Assembly (NCBI RefSeq): GCF_900111965.1 | Contig: NZ_FOJT01000004.1 | Coordinates: 310,001 to 374,000, forward strand | Direction: 5' to 3' | From: Flavobacterium swingsii | Lineage (GTDB): Bacteria > Bacteroidota > Bacteroidia > Flavobacteriales > Flavobacteriaceae | Length of the DNA stretch: 64,000 bases | In this document: positions 26,372 through 34,665 of the stretch, piece by piece | Layout of the letters: every line of letters begins with the position of its first letter | Numbering within the stretch: the first letter of the stretch is position 1 | The notes under the pieces: generated by a model | The model's database searches: none | Seen by the model: the letters and a program-made list of their open reading frames with translations, nothing else | Told to the model about the DNA's origin: nothing | Program-made: the position numbers and the translations under genes

Positions 26372-28177
26372 ATGGCAGCAGCATCTCATGACCACGATCA
26401 CGCACATGATCACGATCACGAACACCACCATAAAGACACTTTTATAACTAAATATATTTTTAGTATAGATCACAAAATGATTGCTAAACAATACCTAATT
26501 TCTGGTATTATCATGGGAATCATTGGAGTTATCATGTCATTACTTTTTAGAATGCAAATCGCTTGGCCTGAACAACCATTTGCTATTTTTGACTTTCTTT
26601 TAGGTGAAAAATTAGCGCCAGGAGGAGTAATGCGTAATGATATTTACCTTGCATTAGTTACCATTCACGGTACAATCATGGTTTTCTTTGTACTAACCGC
26701 TGGTTTGTCTGGAACCTTTAGTAATTTACTAATTCCACTTCAAATTGGTGCAAGAGATATGGCATCAGGATTCTTGAACATGGTCTCTTATTGGTTATTT
26801 TTCACATCGAGTGTGGTTATGTTGTCATCTCTTTTTGTTGAATCTGGACCAGCATCGGCAGGATGGACAATTTATCCGCCATTAAGTGCTTTGCCACAAG
26901 CAATTCCAGGTTCTGGAACAGGTATGACTTTGTGGTTAGTTTCTATGGCAATATTTATTGCATCTTCATTAATGGGATCATTAAATTATGTTGTTACAGT
27001 AATTAATTTAAGAACAAAAGGAATGTCTATGACAAGATTGCCACTTACTATTTGGGCTTTCTTTGTTACAGCTATCATTGGTATTATTTCGTTTCCAGTA
27101 CTATTATCGGCAGCATTATTGCTTATAATGGATAGAAGTTTCGGCACTTCATTTTTCTTGTCAGATATTTTTATCTCAGGTGAAGTTTTACATTACCAAG
27201 GTGGTTCTCCAGTATTGTTCGAACACTTATTTTGGTTCTTAGGTCACCCAGAAGTTTATATTGTATTGTTACCAGCTTTAGGAATTACATCTGAAGTTAT
27301 TGCAACAAACTCTCGTAAACCGATTTTTGGATACCGTGCGATGATTGCTTCTATATTAGCCATTGCATTTTTATCGACAATTGTTTGGGGTCACCACATG
27401 TTTATTTCGGGAATGAATCCATTTTTAGGTTCGGTATTTACATTTACAACTTTATTAATTGCAATTCCATCTGCGGTAAAAGCATTTAATTATATTACAA
27501 CACTTTGGAAAGGTAACTTACAGTTAAATCCTGCGATGTTATTTTCTATTGGATTGGTTTCTACCTTTATATCAGGAGGAATTACAGGAATCGTTTTAGG
27601 AGATAGTACATTAGATATTAATGTTCACGATACTTATTTCGTTGTAGCTCACTTTCACTTAGTAATGGGTATTTCTGCATTGTACGGATTCTTTGCTGGT
27701 GTATATCACTGGTTTCCTAAAATGTTTGGAAGAATGATGAATAAAAATTTAGGTTATATTCACTTTTGGGTAACAGCAATTTGTGCTTACGGTGTTTTCT
27801 ATCCAATGCACTTTATAGGAATGGCTGGTTTACCACGTCGTTATTATACAAACTCTAACTTCCCTTTGTTTGATGATTTAGCGGATGTGAATCAAGTAAT
27901 TACAGGATTTGCATTAGTAGGAGCAGCATTTCAAATAGTATTTATGTGGAATTTCTTTAGCAGTATTTTTTACGGAAAAAGAACAGTACAAAACCCATGG
28001 AGATCTAACACACTTGAGTGGACTGCGCCGATAGAACACATACACGGAAACTGGCCAGGTGCTATTCCAGAGGTTCACAGATGGCCTTATGATTATAGCA
28101 AACCAGGGCACGACGAAGATTTTGTCCCTCAAACAGTACCAATGAAAGATGGAGAAGAAGAACTTCATCATTCATAA
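26372..28177 (+). CDS. coxA: Cytochrome c oxidase subunit I (heme-copper catalytic subunit)
   Basis: A 601-residue catalytic subunit with 12 core transmembrane helices. CuB and heme ligands: first heme His in TIHGTIMVFF, HPEVYIVLLP (CuB His and cross-linked Tyr, with the E of an A-type D channel), WGHHMFISGMNP and HDTYFVVAHFHLVMG. The N-terminus has nine histidines in residues 6-20 alternating with Asp, Ala and Glu. It is the last gene before a terminator; subunits III and IV are not in this operon and must be encoded elsewhere. Confidence 0.95.
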   Translation: MAAASHDHDHAHDHDHEHHHKDTFITKYIFSIDHKMIAKQYLISGIIMGIIGVIMSLLFRMQIAWPEQPFAIFDFLLGEKLAPGGVMRNDIYLALVTIHGTIMVFFVLTAGLSGTFSNLLIPLQIGARDMASGFLNMVSYWLFFTSSVVMLSSLFVESGPASAGWTIYPPLSALPQAIPGSGTGMTLWLVSMAIFIASSLMGSLNYVVTVINLRTKGMSMTRLPLTIWAFFVTAIIGIISFPVLLSAALLLIMDRSFGTSFFLSDIFISGEVLHYQGGSPVLFEHLFWFLGHPEVYIVLLPALGITSEVIATNSRKPIFGYRAMIASILAIAFLSTIVWGHHMFISGMNPFLGSVFTFTTLLIAIPSAVKAFNYITTLWKGNLQLNPAMLFSIGLVSTFISGGITGIVLGDSTLDINVHDTYFVVAHFHLVMGISALYGFFAGVYHWFPKMFGRMMNKNLGYIHFWVTAICAYGVFYPMHFIGMAGLPRRYYTNSNFPLFDDLADVNQVITGFALVGAAFQIVFMWNFFSSIFYGKRTVQNPWRSNTLEWTAPIEHIHGNWPGAIPEVHRWPYDYSKPGHDEDFVPQTVPMKDGEEELHHS

Positions 28178-28186
28178 ATAAAATTT

Positions 28187-28217
28187 AAAAATGCCTTTCT
28201 TAACGGAAGGCATTTTT
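28187..28217 (+). terminator. Terminator of the act-cox operon
   Basis: Perfect 11-bp arms (28187-28197 and 28207-28217) enclose a 9-nt loop with further possible pairs, ending in five T. It lies 10 bp after the coxA stop. Confidence 0.85.
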
Positions 28218-28259
28218 AGTTTAAAGTATTTTACTAACTTTAAGCCATAAATAAAACAC

Positions 28260-28946
28260 ATGCAAAATTTTTTTAAAATTATTTTATTGCTCTCTTGTAT
28301 AAATGTTTTTTCGCAGGAAGAACCTAATTTTTCTGCTGTGGATTCATTGTATCGTGAAGATCAGTTTTATTTTGGAGTGACTTATAATGCATTAAATTTG
28401 AGACCAAAAGACGTTTCTCAAAACTCTTTTTCTACGGGTTTAAATATTGGGTTTTTAAGAGATTTTCCTATCAATAAAAATAGAACTTTTGCCATTGCTC
28501 CAGGTTTGGGTTTGTCCTACAATAATTACAAAGAAAACCTTGTGGTTGATAATGTTGGTGGGAGCATCAATTATAGCATAATACCATCAGGAGTTGATTA
28601 TGAAAAAAATAAATTGGCTCTATATTTTGTCGATTTGCCTATCGAGTTTCGTTGGAGAACATCTACCTTCGAATCGCACAAGTTTTGGAGGGTTTATACA
28701 GGTTTTAAATTGAGTTATTTGCTGTTAAGCCAGTCAAGATATCTTGATGCAAATCAAAATTTTAAAATAGATAATAATCCTGATATTAATAAAATACATT
28801 ACGGAGCGTATATTTCTGCAGGATATAATTCTTGGAATTTGTATGCTTATTACGGATTGCAAAACATGTTTAAAAACGGAAGTTTAAACGGGAATCCTAT
28901 CGAGTTAAGTACTTTAAATGTAGGATTGATGTTTTATATTTTATAG
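28260..28946 (+). CDS. Outer-membrane beta-barrel protein, PorT-like
   Basis: A 228-residue protein with a signal peptide (residues 1-18, cut after VFS). It contains alternating strands and aromatic girdles (FYFGVTYNALNL, TGLNIGFLRDFPINKNR, FWRVYTGFKLSYLL, HYGAYISAGYNSWNLYAYYG). The pattern suits an eight-stranded barrel of the OMP_b-brl_2 type, and the segment LPIEFRWRTSTFESHKFWR resembles PorT/SprT, a T9SS component. T9SS is present, since a T9SS sorting domain is visible at 64 kb. The PorT link is tentative. Its 3' end overlaps the convergent PAP2-like gene by 6 bp. Confidence 0.55.
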   Translation: MQNFFKIILLLSCINVFSQEEPNFSAVDSLYREDQFYFGVTYNALNLRPKDVSQNSFSTGLNIGFLRDFPINKNRTFAIAPGLGLSYNNYKENLVVDNVGGSINYSIIPSGVDYEKNKLALYFVDLPIEFRWRTSTFESHKFWRVYTGFKLSYLLLSQSRYLDANQNFKIDNNPDINKIHYGAYISAGYNSWNLYAYYGLQNMFKNGSLNGNPIELSTLNVGLMFYIL

Positions 28947-29549
28947 CCAAAAAAATAGTAATAACAACTGCGGAAACAATCCTATTAAATATCCTAAAAC
29001 TAATTCTTTATTAGTGTGTGCTTTCATATACAGTCGAGATGCAGCTACAATACCATTACAAAATAGTAATGCGCTTATAATAATTACTTCACGAACTTGA
29101 AAATGCATACAAAGACTAATGCAAAAAACAGTCAAAGAAGCCATTCCTAACATGTGTAAACTTACCTTTTTGCTGAAATAAACCAATAATAAAGCGATTA
29201 GACTACTAGTTATACTTCCTAAAAAGAAATAAAACAATTCAGGAATAGTTTCTTTTGTTATGCTTTTTGTGATTAAAACCGAAAGCAATGCTATATGAAT
29301 AGTTAATGGAGTTTTTCTTTGAGATACGTTCGTAACCATTACCGAATCTATTTTGCCTAACATAATGAGCAAATAAAAAATGGCTAGCGGAATAAATACA
29401 GTGACTAATAATACTTGTATGGTGTATAAATAAATTGCTTCGTAAACAAAATACCTATCTGTAGTTATAAAAAAATAAAAAACAGTGGCCAACACCGATA
29501 TAAAAATAGGGTGGAAGAGATAGGAAAAAAATGGAAGAATTCTTTTCAA
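28941..29549 (-). CDS. PAP2-like integral membrane protein
   Basis: A 202-residue protein with about six transmembrane helices. Near the C-terminus SRLYMKAHTNKE matches the third PAP2 phosphatase motif (SR-x5-H-x3-acidic), and SLHMLGM could stand for the second motif, but the first motif is weak (SQRKTPLTI). It may act on an isoprenoid or lipid phosphate, or be an inactive relative. The gene has no close operon partner; the start is 110 bp from the next terminator. Confidence 0.55.
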   Translation of the reverse strand: MKRILPFFSYLFHPIFISVLATVFYFFITTDRYFVYEAIYLYTIQVLLVTVFIPLAIFYLLIMLGKIDSVMVTNVSQRKTPLTIHIALLSVLITKSITKETIPELFYFFLGSITSSLIALLLVYFSKKVSLHMLGMASLTVFCISLCMHFQVREVIIISALLFCNGIVAASRLYMKAHTNKELVLGYLIGLFPQLLLLFFWL

Positions 29550-29603
29550 GACAAAAGCGATTTTAGCAAATATACTTTTTTGAATTTAAAATTTAATCAA
29601 AAA

Positions 29604-29633
29604 AAATCCTATTTGTTTGACCAAATAGGATTT
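29604..29633 (-). terminator. Terminator of the OmpA-family gene
   Basis: Perfect 12-bp arms (29604-29615 and 29622-29633) with a 6-nt loop; on the minus strand it is followed by a T run. It lies 26 bp after the gene's stop codon. Confidence 0.85.
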
Positions 29634-29658
29634 GTAAGTTTTTCAATAAAATTTAAAA

Positions 29659-31221
29659 TTATCTTATAACAAACTCAACACGTCTGTCAGCGTCAAACTG
29701 AGCTTCAGAACAGTTTGTTTTGCAATTAGATAATAGTTTAGTTTCTCCGTAACCTTTGGCTTCTAATCGATCAGGATTAATTCCTTTTGTAATTAGATAT
29801 TCTTTCGCCTTTTGCGCTCTTTTGTCAGATAAAATCATGTTGTATTTATCTGAACCTCTAGCATCAGTATGTGCATTTATCACAATTTTCATCTCCGTAT
29901 TAGTATTTAAAACTTCAAGAATTTTGTTTAATGATAAAGTAGATTCTGTTTTCATCGAAGCTTTATTAAAATCGAAATAAATATTTTCGATAGCAATTGT
30001 ATTTTCTTTAATTTCGGCTTTTGTCTGATTTAATTCGATGTTTGCTGTCGAGTTCCCATTAGCAGTAATTACAGGCAATTCGAAATCTAAATAACCATCT
30101 TTTTTAGCTGTAATTGTATAGTTTTCTAATGGTTCCACTTCAAAATTATAACTTCCATTGTTACTAGATATTTGTGTTGCAACTTCTTTTCCGTCTTCAT
30201 CAATTAAGCTAATTTTAGTATTTGGCAAAACAATTTTACTTTGTTTTTCAGTCACCAAGCCTTTTAATGTTAAAGTATTTTTTTGTAATTCGAAGTGATA
30301 AATGTCATATAAACCTGCACTTTCGGCTCTGTTTGATGTTACATAACCGCTGTTTTTTGTTGCAAGGATAAAAGCCACTTCGTCGGCAGATGTGTTTATT
30401 GTTTTTCCTAGATTTAGAGGTGTTGTGTAACGAGTAGTTTTTATTTTTGAAACAAAAACATCTTGTCCGCCATAACCATTGTGACCATTTGAAGAAAAAT
30501 AGATTTCTTTGTTGGTTGGTGAAGCATAAGCAAATTTTTCGTCTTTATTAGTGTTTATGGTTTGTCCTAAATTAGTAGGATTTATTGGCATCCCATCTTT
30601 ATTAATTTCGGCAACATAAATATCAAAACCTCCAAAACCACCTGGCATATTTGAAGAAAAATACATTTTTTTGCCATCAGGAGTAATAGAAGGATTTTCG
30701 ATAGAATAGCTAACGCTGTTAAAATCTGCCGCGATTTCCTTTATCCAAGTGTATTTTGCATTGTCGAAAATCGATTTGTATAACTGATAATTTTTAGAAT
30801 TTCCTTCGGCACTTTTAGTATAATATACTGTTTTTTCGTCTGGAGAAAATGCCAAACCGCCTTCGTTCCCCTTAGAGTCTAAAGCGTAAGCGAAGAAACT
30901 TGGTTTAGATAAATTTCCTGTTCTATCCATATTCAAACAATACAAACCATTGTAAGGATTGTTGGTATTCTCATCTCTTCCGGCTCCAATTGCACCAGTT
31001 TTTCTAGAAGAATACATAATGTATTTACCCATAAAAAAAGTAGAACCTACATCTGATAATTTAGTGTTTATTGCAGTGGCAACTACAGTATATAAATCTT
31101 TGGCTTCGTCGAAATTTGAAATAGTTGAAGTTTCTGAATCTTCACTTTTAATAAATGAATCTTGTGCAAATATAATATTAGATAAAAGTAATAATGTAAC
31201 TAGTAATATTGAATTTTTCAT
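29659..31221 (-). CDS. OmpA-family protein with PD40 propeller and CarboxypepD-like domain
   Basis: A 520-residue envelope protein. The start at 31221 gives a clean signal peptide (MKNSILLVTLLLLSNIIFAQ); an upstream ATG at 31281 lies above the -7 element at 31264-31271. Residues about 40-300 have PD40/WD-like repeats (LAFSPDEKTVYYTK, ITPDGKKMYFSSNMPGGFGG, FSSNGHNGYGGQDVFVSK). A carboxypeptidase-regulatory-like domain follows (LKGLVTEKQSKIVLPNTKIS), then an OmpA peptidoglycan-binding domain (NAHTDARGSDKYNMILSDKRA). The order propeller-CRD-OmpA recalls PorE of T9SS, but the N-terminal TPRs are absent. Confidence 0.8.
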   Translation of the reverse strand: MKNSILLVTLLLLSNIIFAQDSFIKSEDSETSTISNFDEAKDLYTVVATAINTKLSDVGSTFFMGKYIMYSSRKTGAIGAGRDENTNNPYNGLYCLNMDRTGNLSKPSFFAYALDSKGNEGGLAFSPDEKTVYYTKSAEGNSKNYQLYKSIFDNAKYTWIKEIAADFNSVSYSIENPSITPDGKKMYFSSNMPGGFGGFDIYVAEINKDGMPINPTNLGQTINTNKDEKFAYASPTNKEIYFSSNGHNGYGGQDVFVSKIKTTRYTTPLNLGKTINTSADEVAFILATKNSGYVTSNRAESAGLYDIYHFELQKNTLTLKGLVTEKQSKIVLPNTKISLIDEDGKEVATQISSNNGSYNFEVEPLENYTITAKKDGYLDFELPVITANGNSTANIELNQTKAEIKENTIAIENIYFDFNKASMKTESTLSLNKILEVLNTNTEMKIVINAHTDARGSDKYNMILSDKRAQKAKEYLITKGINPDRLEAKGYGETKLLSNCKTNCSEAQFDADRRVEFVIR

Positions 31222-31263
31222 AAAAACATATTGATATTTTGGAATTTTTTTGCAAATAATGTG

Positions 31264-31271
31264 CAAAAGTA
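31264..31271 (-). promoter_or_regulatory. -7 element (TACTTTTG) of the OmpA-family gene
   Basis: A perfect TAnnTTTG match on the minus strand, about 40 bp before the start chosen at 31221; it excludes the more upstream ATG. Confidence 0.55.
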
Positions 31272-31416
31272 TGATTCTCAATCAATAACGAACATAAAAT
31301 TAGATAAAGTGTAAAAATAATCGATGAACGACACTTCGGTGTAAGAATAAATTGGGTTTTGTGCTAATTATGTAATAAAAACAGAAGAAATAAAGAGAAA
31401 TAATTGAAAATAGAAT

Positions 31417-32925
31417 TTATAATGATAGTAATTCTTCCAAATAACCTCTTTTATTTGATAAACGAGGAATTTTGTGTTGCCCACCTAATTTGTCTTGATT
31501 TTTTAACCAATCATAAAAAAGATTTTCACGAGCAACATTTATAGTAAGCTGATTTAACGTCATGTTATTGTAACGTTTGGCTTCGTAATCGGAATTTAAA
31601 GCTTGTATGTTTTCGTCTAAAGTTTTTGTGAAAAACGCGATATTATCTGGTTGTTTTCTGAATTCGATAATCCATTCGTGCGAACCTTTTTCTTTGCCTT
31701 CCATAAAGATGGGCGCAACGGTATAATCTTTGACTTCGGCATTTGTCATTTTACAAGTTTTGGCAATAGCCATATCGGTATTTTCGACCATCAATTCTTC
31801 TCCAAAAACATTAATATGGTGTTTTGTTCTTCCTGTAATTCTAATTCTGTACGGATTTAAAGAGGTGAATCGCACTGTATCTCCTATTAAATAACGCCAC
31901 AAACCAGAATTTGTAGTAATAACTATGGCATAATTTTTATTGATTTCTACTTCAGCCAATCGAATTATTTTTTGGTTTGGTGTGCCAAAAACATCCATCG
32001 GAATAAATTCGTAAAAGATTCCGTAATCTAACATTAACAGTAAATCACTAGAATTATTCAAATCCTGAATGGCAAAAAAACCTTCGGAAGCATTGTAAAT
32101 TTCGTAATATTTGAAATCTTGTTTGGGTAATATTTTTTTGTATTGCTCACGATACGGATCAAAACTTACACCGCCATGAAAATAAACTTCAAGATTTGGC
32201 CAAACATCAAATAAATTGCTTTCCCCGGTTTCTTCTAAAACTTTGTTTAATAAAACCATCATCCATGACGGAACGCCCGCAAAACTGGTTACATTTTCTA
32301 TTTTTGTTTCGTTTACAATGGCGAGTAATTTAGTTTCCCAATCGCTCATGAGTGACGTTTTGTTGCTTGGAGTACTGCTAAATTCTGCCCAAAACGGCAT
32401 ATTGTCTATTAGTATTGCCGACAAATCACCAAAAAATGTATTGTTGTCTTCGTACAATTGCTTGCTTCCGCCTAGACGCAAACTTTTTCCTGTAAATAGT
32501 TGAGAATTCTCGTTGTTATTCAAATACAAACACAACAAATCTTTACTTCCTTTATAATGGCAATCTTCTAGTGCGGAATTGCTGACGGGAATAAATTTGC
32601 TTTTAGCATTCGTAGTTCCGCTCGATTTTGCAAACCATTTGATAGGTTCGTGCCAAAAAACGTGTTGTTCGCCTTTTCTTGTTCTTTCAATTAGCGGTTC
32701 TAAATCTTCGTAAGTTGAAACAGGAACTCGCTCCTGAAAAGTGTTATAAGATTTCATCGAATCGAAGCCGTATTGCTTGCCAATAATTGTGTTTTCTGAC
32801 GACCGAATAAGATTCATCAATAATTCTTCTTGTACTTCATTAGGGTATTTTAAAAACAACTCAATCTGATGAATGCGTTGTTTCAAAAACCAAGAAGCAA
32901 TAGAATTTATGATTGGTAAAGGCAT
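31417..32925 (-). CDS. GH3-family acyl-adenylate-forming protein
   Basis: A 502-residue cytoplasmic protein of the GH3 (auxin-responsive promoter) family, part of the ANL adenylating superfamily. The ATP-binding motif is WFAKSSGTTNAKSKFIPVS (about 103-121), the second motif YYEIYNASEGFFAIQD, and the third is the YRIRITGRTKHHINVFGEELMVE hinge. In plants the family links amino acids to jasmonate or auxin; the bacterial substrate is not known. Divergent from the DUF2797 gene, with a 7-bp repeat array between them. Confidence 0.85.
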   Translation of the reverse strand: MPLPIINSIASWFLKQRIHQIELFLKYPNEVQEELLMNLIRSSENTIIGKQYGFDSMKSYNTFQERVPVSTYEDLEPLIERTRKGEQHVFWHEPIKWFAKSSGTTNAKSKFIPVSNSALEDCHYKGSKDLLCLYLNNNENSQLFTGKSLRLGGSKQLYEDNNTFFGDLSAILIDNMPFWAEFSSTPSNKTSLMSDWETKLLAIVNETKIENVTSFAGVPSWMMVLLNKVLEETGESNLFDVWPNLEVYFHGGVSFDPYREQYKKILPKQDFKYYEIYNASEGFFAIQDLNNSSDLLLMLDYGIFYEFIPMDVFGTPNQKIIRLAEVEINKNYAIVITTNSGLWRYLIGDTVRFTSLNPYRIRITGRTKHHINVFGEELMVENTDMAIAKTCKMTNAEVKDYTVAPIFMEGKEKGSHEWIIEFRKQPDNIAFFTKTLDENIQALNSDYEAKRYNNMTLNQLTINVARENLFYDWLKNQDKLGGQHKIPRLSNKRGYLEELLSL

Positions 32926-32930
32926 TTTTT

Positions 32931-32965
32931 GAATGTCGAATTATGAATTATGAATTACGAATTAT
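32931..32965 (+). repeat. 7-bp tandem repeat (GAATTAT-type, five copies)
   Basis: Units at 32931 (GAATGTC), 32938, 32945, 32952 (GAATTAC) and 32959; the others are GAATTAT. The array lies between the divergent GH3 and DUF2797 genes and makes an upstream in-frame ATG of the latter look coding when it is not. Confidence 0.8.
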
Positions 32966-33026
32966 AACTTTACCAAAAATAAGGTTTTTTTTTAAAAATC
33001 CTAATTCATTAAATCTTAAATACCAA

Positions 33027-33821
33027 ATGCAATACGAAGGAGTTTTAACCAAAATGCAAACCGAAATTGGGAATCCAATTCAGTATTATTTGATATTTGA
33101 AAACAGTTTTCTAAATGTAAATCAGTTACTTGGAAAAGAATTAGAAATAACTTTTCAAGGGTATCAATGTTTGAATTGCAACAAAAAAAAGAAAATTTTT
33201 CGACAAGGATTTTGTTATGATTGCTTTATGGGAAGCGCTTCAGCTGGTGATTGGATCATGAAACCCGAACTTTCGACAGCACATTTAGATATTGAAGATC
33301 GCGATTTAGTTTACGAAAAAAAAGTACAATTGCAGCCACATATTGTTTATTTGGCTTTGTCTAGCGAAGTAAAAGTAGGTGTAACTCGTGGTTCGCAAGT
33401 TCCAACCAGATGGATAGATCAAGGTGCTGTGCAAGCAATTCCGATTGTTGAAGTTCCTAATAGATACTTAGCGGGAATTACTGAAGTTGCCCTAAAAAAT
33501 CATTATGCTGATAAAACCAATTGGCAGAAAATGCTAAAAAATGAGGTTCCAGCTGCCGATTTGATAAAAGAACGAGCCAGCTTAAAATATTTGATTCCCA
33601 AAGAAGTACAAGAATATTTCGATATTAATAAAAATGATTTGTGCGAATTGCAATATCCCGTTTTGCAATATCCTAAAAAAGTTGCCAGTCTAAATTTGGA
33701 TAAATCACCTAATTTTTCAGGAAAATTATCAGGAATAAAAGGGCAATATCTCATTTTTGAAGACGGAACTGTTTTTAATATCAGAACTTTTGAAGGTTAT
33801 GTGGTGAAGATTAGTTTGTAA
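33027..33821 (+). CDS. DUF2797 protein with zinc-finger-like cysteines
   Basis: A 264-residue cytoplasmic protein. I start at the ATG at 33027 (MQYEGVLTKMQTEIGNPIQYY); the longer reading frame from 32913 overlaps the GH3 start and the repeat array. Two CxxC pairs (CLNCNKKKKIFRQGFCYDC) probably bind zinc near residues 46-64. VKVGVTRGSQVPTRWIDQGA resembles the core of GIY-YIG-type folds, a link suggested for this family. Function unknown. Confidence 0.75.
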   Translation: MQYEGVLTKMQTEIGNPIQYYLIFENSFLNVNQLLGKELEITFQGYQCLNCNKKKKIFRQGFCYDCFMGSASAGDWIMKPELSTAHLDIEDRDLVYEKKVQLQPHIVYLALSSEVKVGVTRGSQVPTRWIDQGAVQAIPIVEVPNRYLAGITEVALKNHYADKTNWQKMLKNEVPAADLIKERASLKYLIPKEVQEYFDINKNDLCELQYPVLQYPKKVASLNLDKSPNFSGKLSGIKGQYLIFEDGTVFNIRTFEGYVVKISL

Positions 33822-33855
33822 AATTCTCCACTTGCTTAAAACCGATGATAGTAGT

Positions 33856-34644
33856 CTATTTGTTGATCATTGTGATTTCAGCATCAAAATCTGTCATCAA
33901 AAAGACTTTATCAAATTCTGTGTTGGTTTCATAATTTTCATTTTCATCAAACTGATAAGAAATAGAAGACAGAGAGCCAATAAATAATACTAGCCAATAT
34001 TCTGAAATATTCGTGTTGCCTGATTTATAATTTTTTATTTTCCGTTCCTTTTTTCTTATTTCTCTTTCTAGCCTTGCTTGAGTTAAAAATGGCCCTTGCC
34101 AATTTTTTTCATTGTAAGAAAAACTTATTTGAGAATGAATAGTTAATTTAACTTTTGAAATAAATGGCGGCTTAATTTCGTCGATTCCTTTCGCCAAGTT
34201 ATAAATATAAGTAACTATTTCGTTTGCCAAATTTCGTTTTTCAGTTTCTTTATAATCTAATTTGTCATCAATTATAGAAATTTGTGCAAAAATTTTTTCA
34301 TCAGGAAATTTATTTGCGAATAGCTTTTCTGAATATTTTATTAGCGAATTTACTTTATTATAATTTATTACGTCTTCAGTAAAAATTCTTGTATGTTCAA
34401 GTCCAATCGTTTTAGATTGATATTCAATTATAAAATCAGGATCTGGCGGTTTAGGTTTTTCGAGAATTTTTATTTCAGAATTTATTTTATAGACGAACTT
34501 TCCGATTTGGCATACTTCAAGAATTTCCTTATCGGGTAAATTATATTTTTCAATAATTGGAAGAATAATTTTACCTAACTCAGTATGTTCTTTTTTGTGA
34601 TGTTGGATTATTTTTTTTACTTCTGAAAGTTCTATTTTCATCAA
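33856..34644 (-). CDS. Orphan protein with a possible PD-(D/E)xK-like motif
   Basis: A 262-residue protein I do not recognise. No signal peptide or membrane segment. Residues 1-60 are predicted helical and charged. Residues 67-88 read PDPDFIIEY then GLEHTRIF: a PD followed 12 residues later by E-H-T after strand-like residues, close to the catalytic layout of PD-(D/E)xK nucleases but with H/T where Lys is usual. A strongly basic helix (LEREIRKKERKIKNYKSG) lies near 193-210. Lone minus-strand gene between DUF2797 and AsmA; it looks like an accessory gene. Confidence 0.5.
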   Translation of the reverse strand: MMKIELSEVKKIIQHHKKEHTELGKIILPIIEKYNLPDKEILEVCQIGKFVYKINSEIKILEKPKPPDPDFIIEYQSKTIGLEHTRIFTEDVINYNKVNSLIKYSEKLFANKFPDEKIFAQISIIDDKLDYKETEKRNLANEIVTYIYNLAKGIDEIKPPFISKVKLTIHSQISFSYNEKNWQGPFLTQARLEREIRKKERKIKNYKSGNTNISEYWLVLFIGSLSSISYQFDENENYETNTEFDKVFLMTDFDAEITMINK

Positions 34645-34665
34645 TTTTTTTTAGATTATTGCCAA

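Noticed and set aside
32913..33026. Upstream extension of DUF2797
   Set aside because: It overlaps the start of the divergent GH3 gene and is translated from a 7-bp tandem repeat; the conserved start is at 33027.
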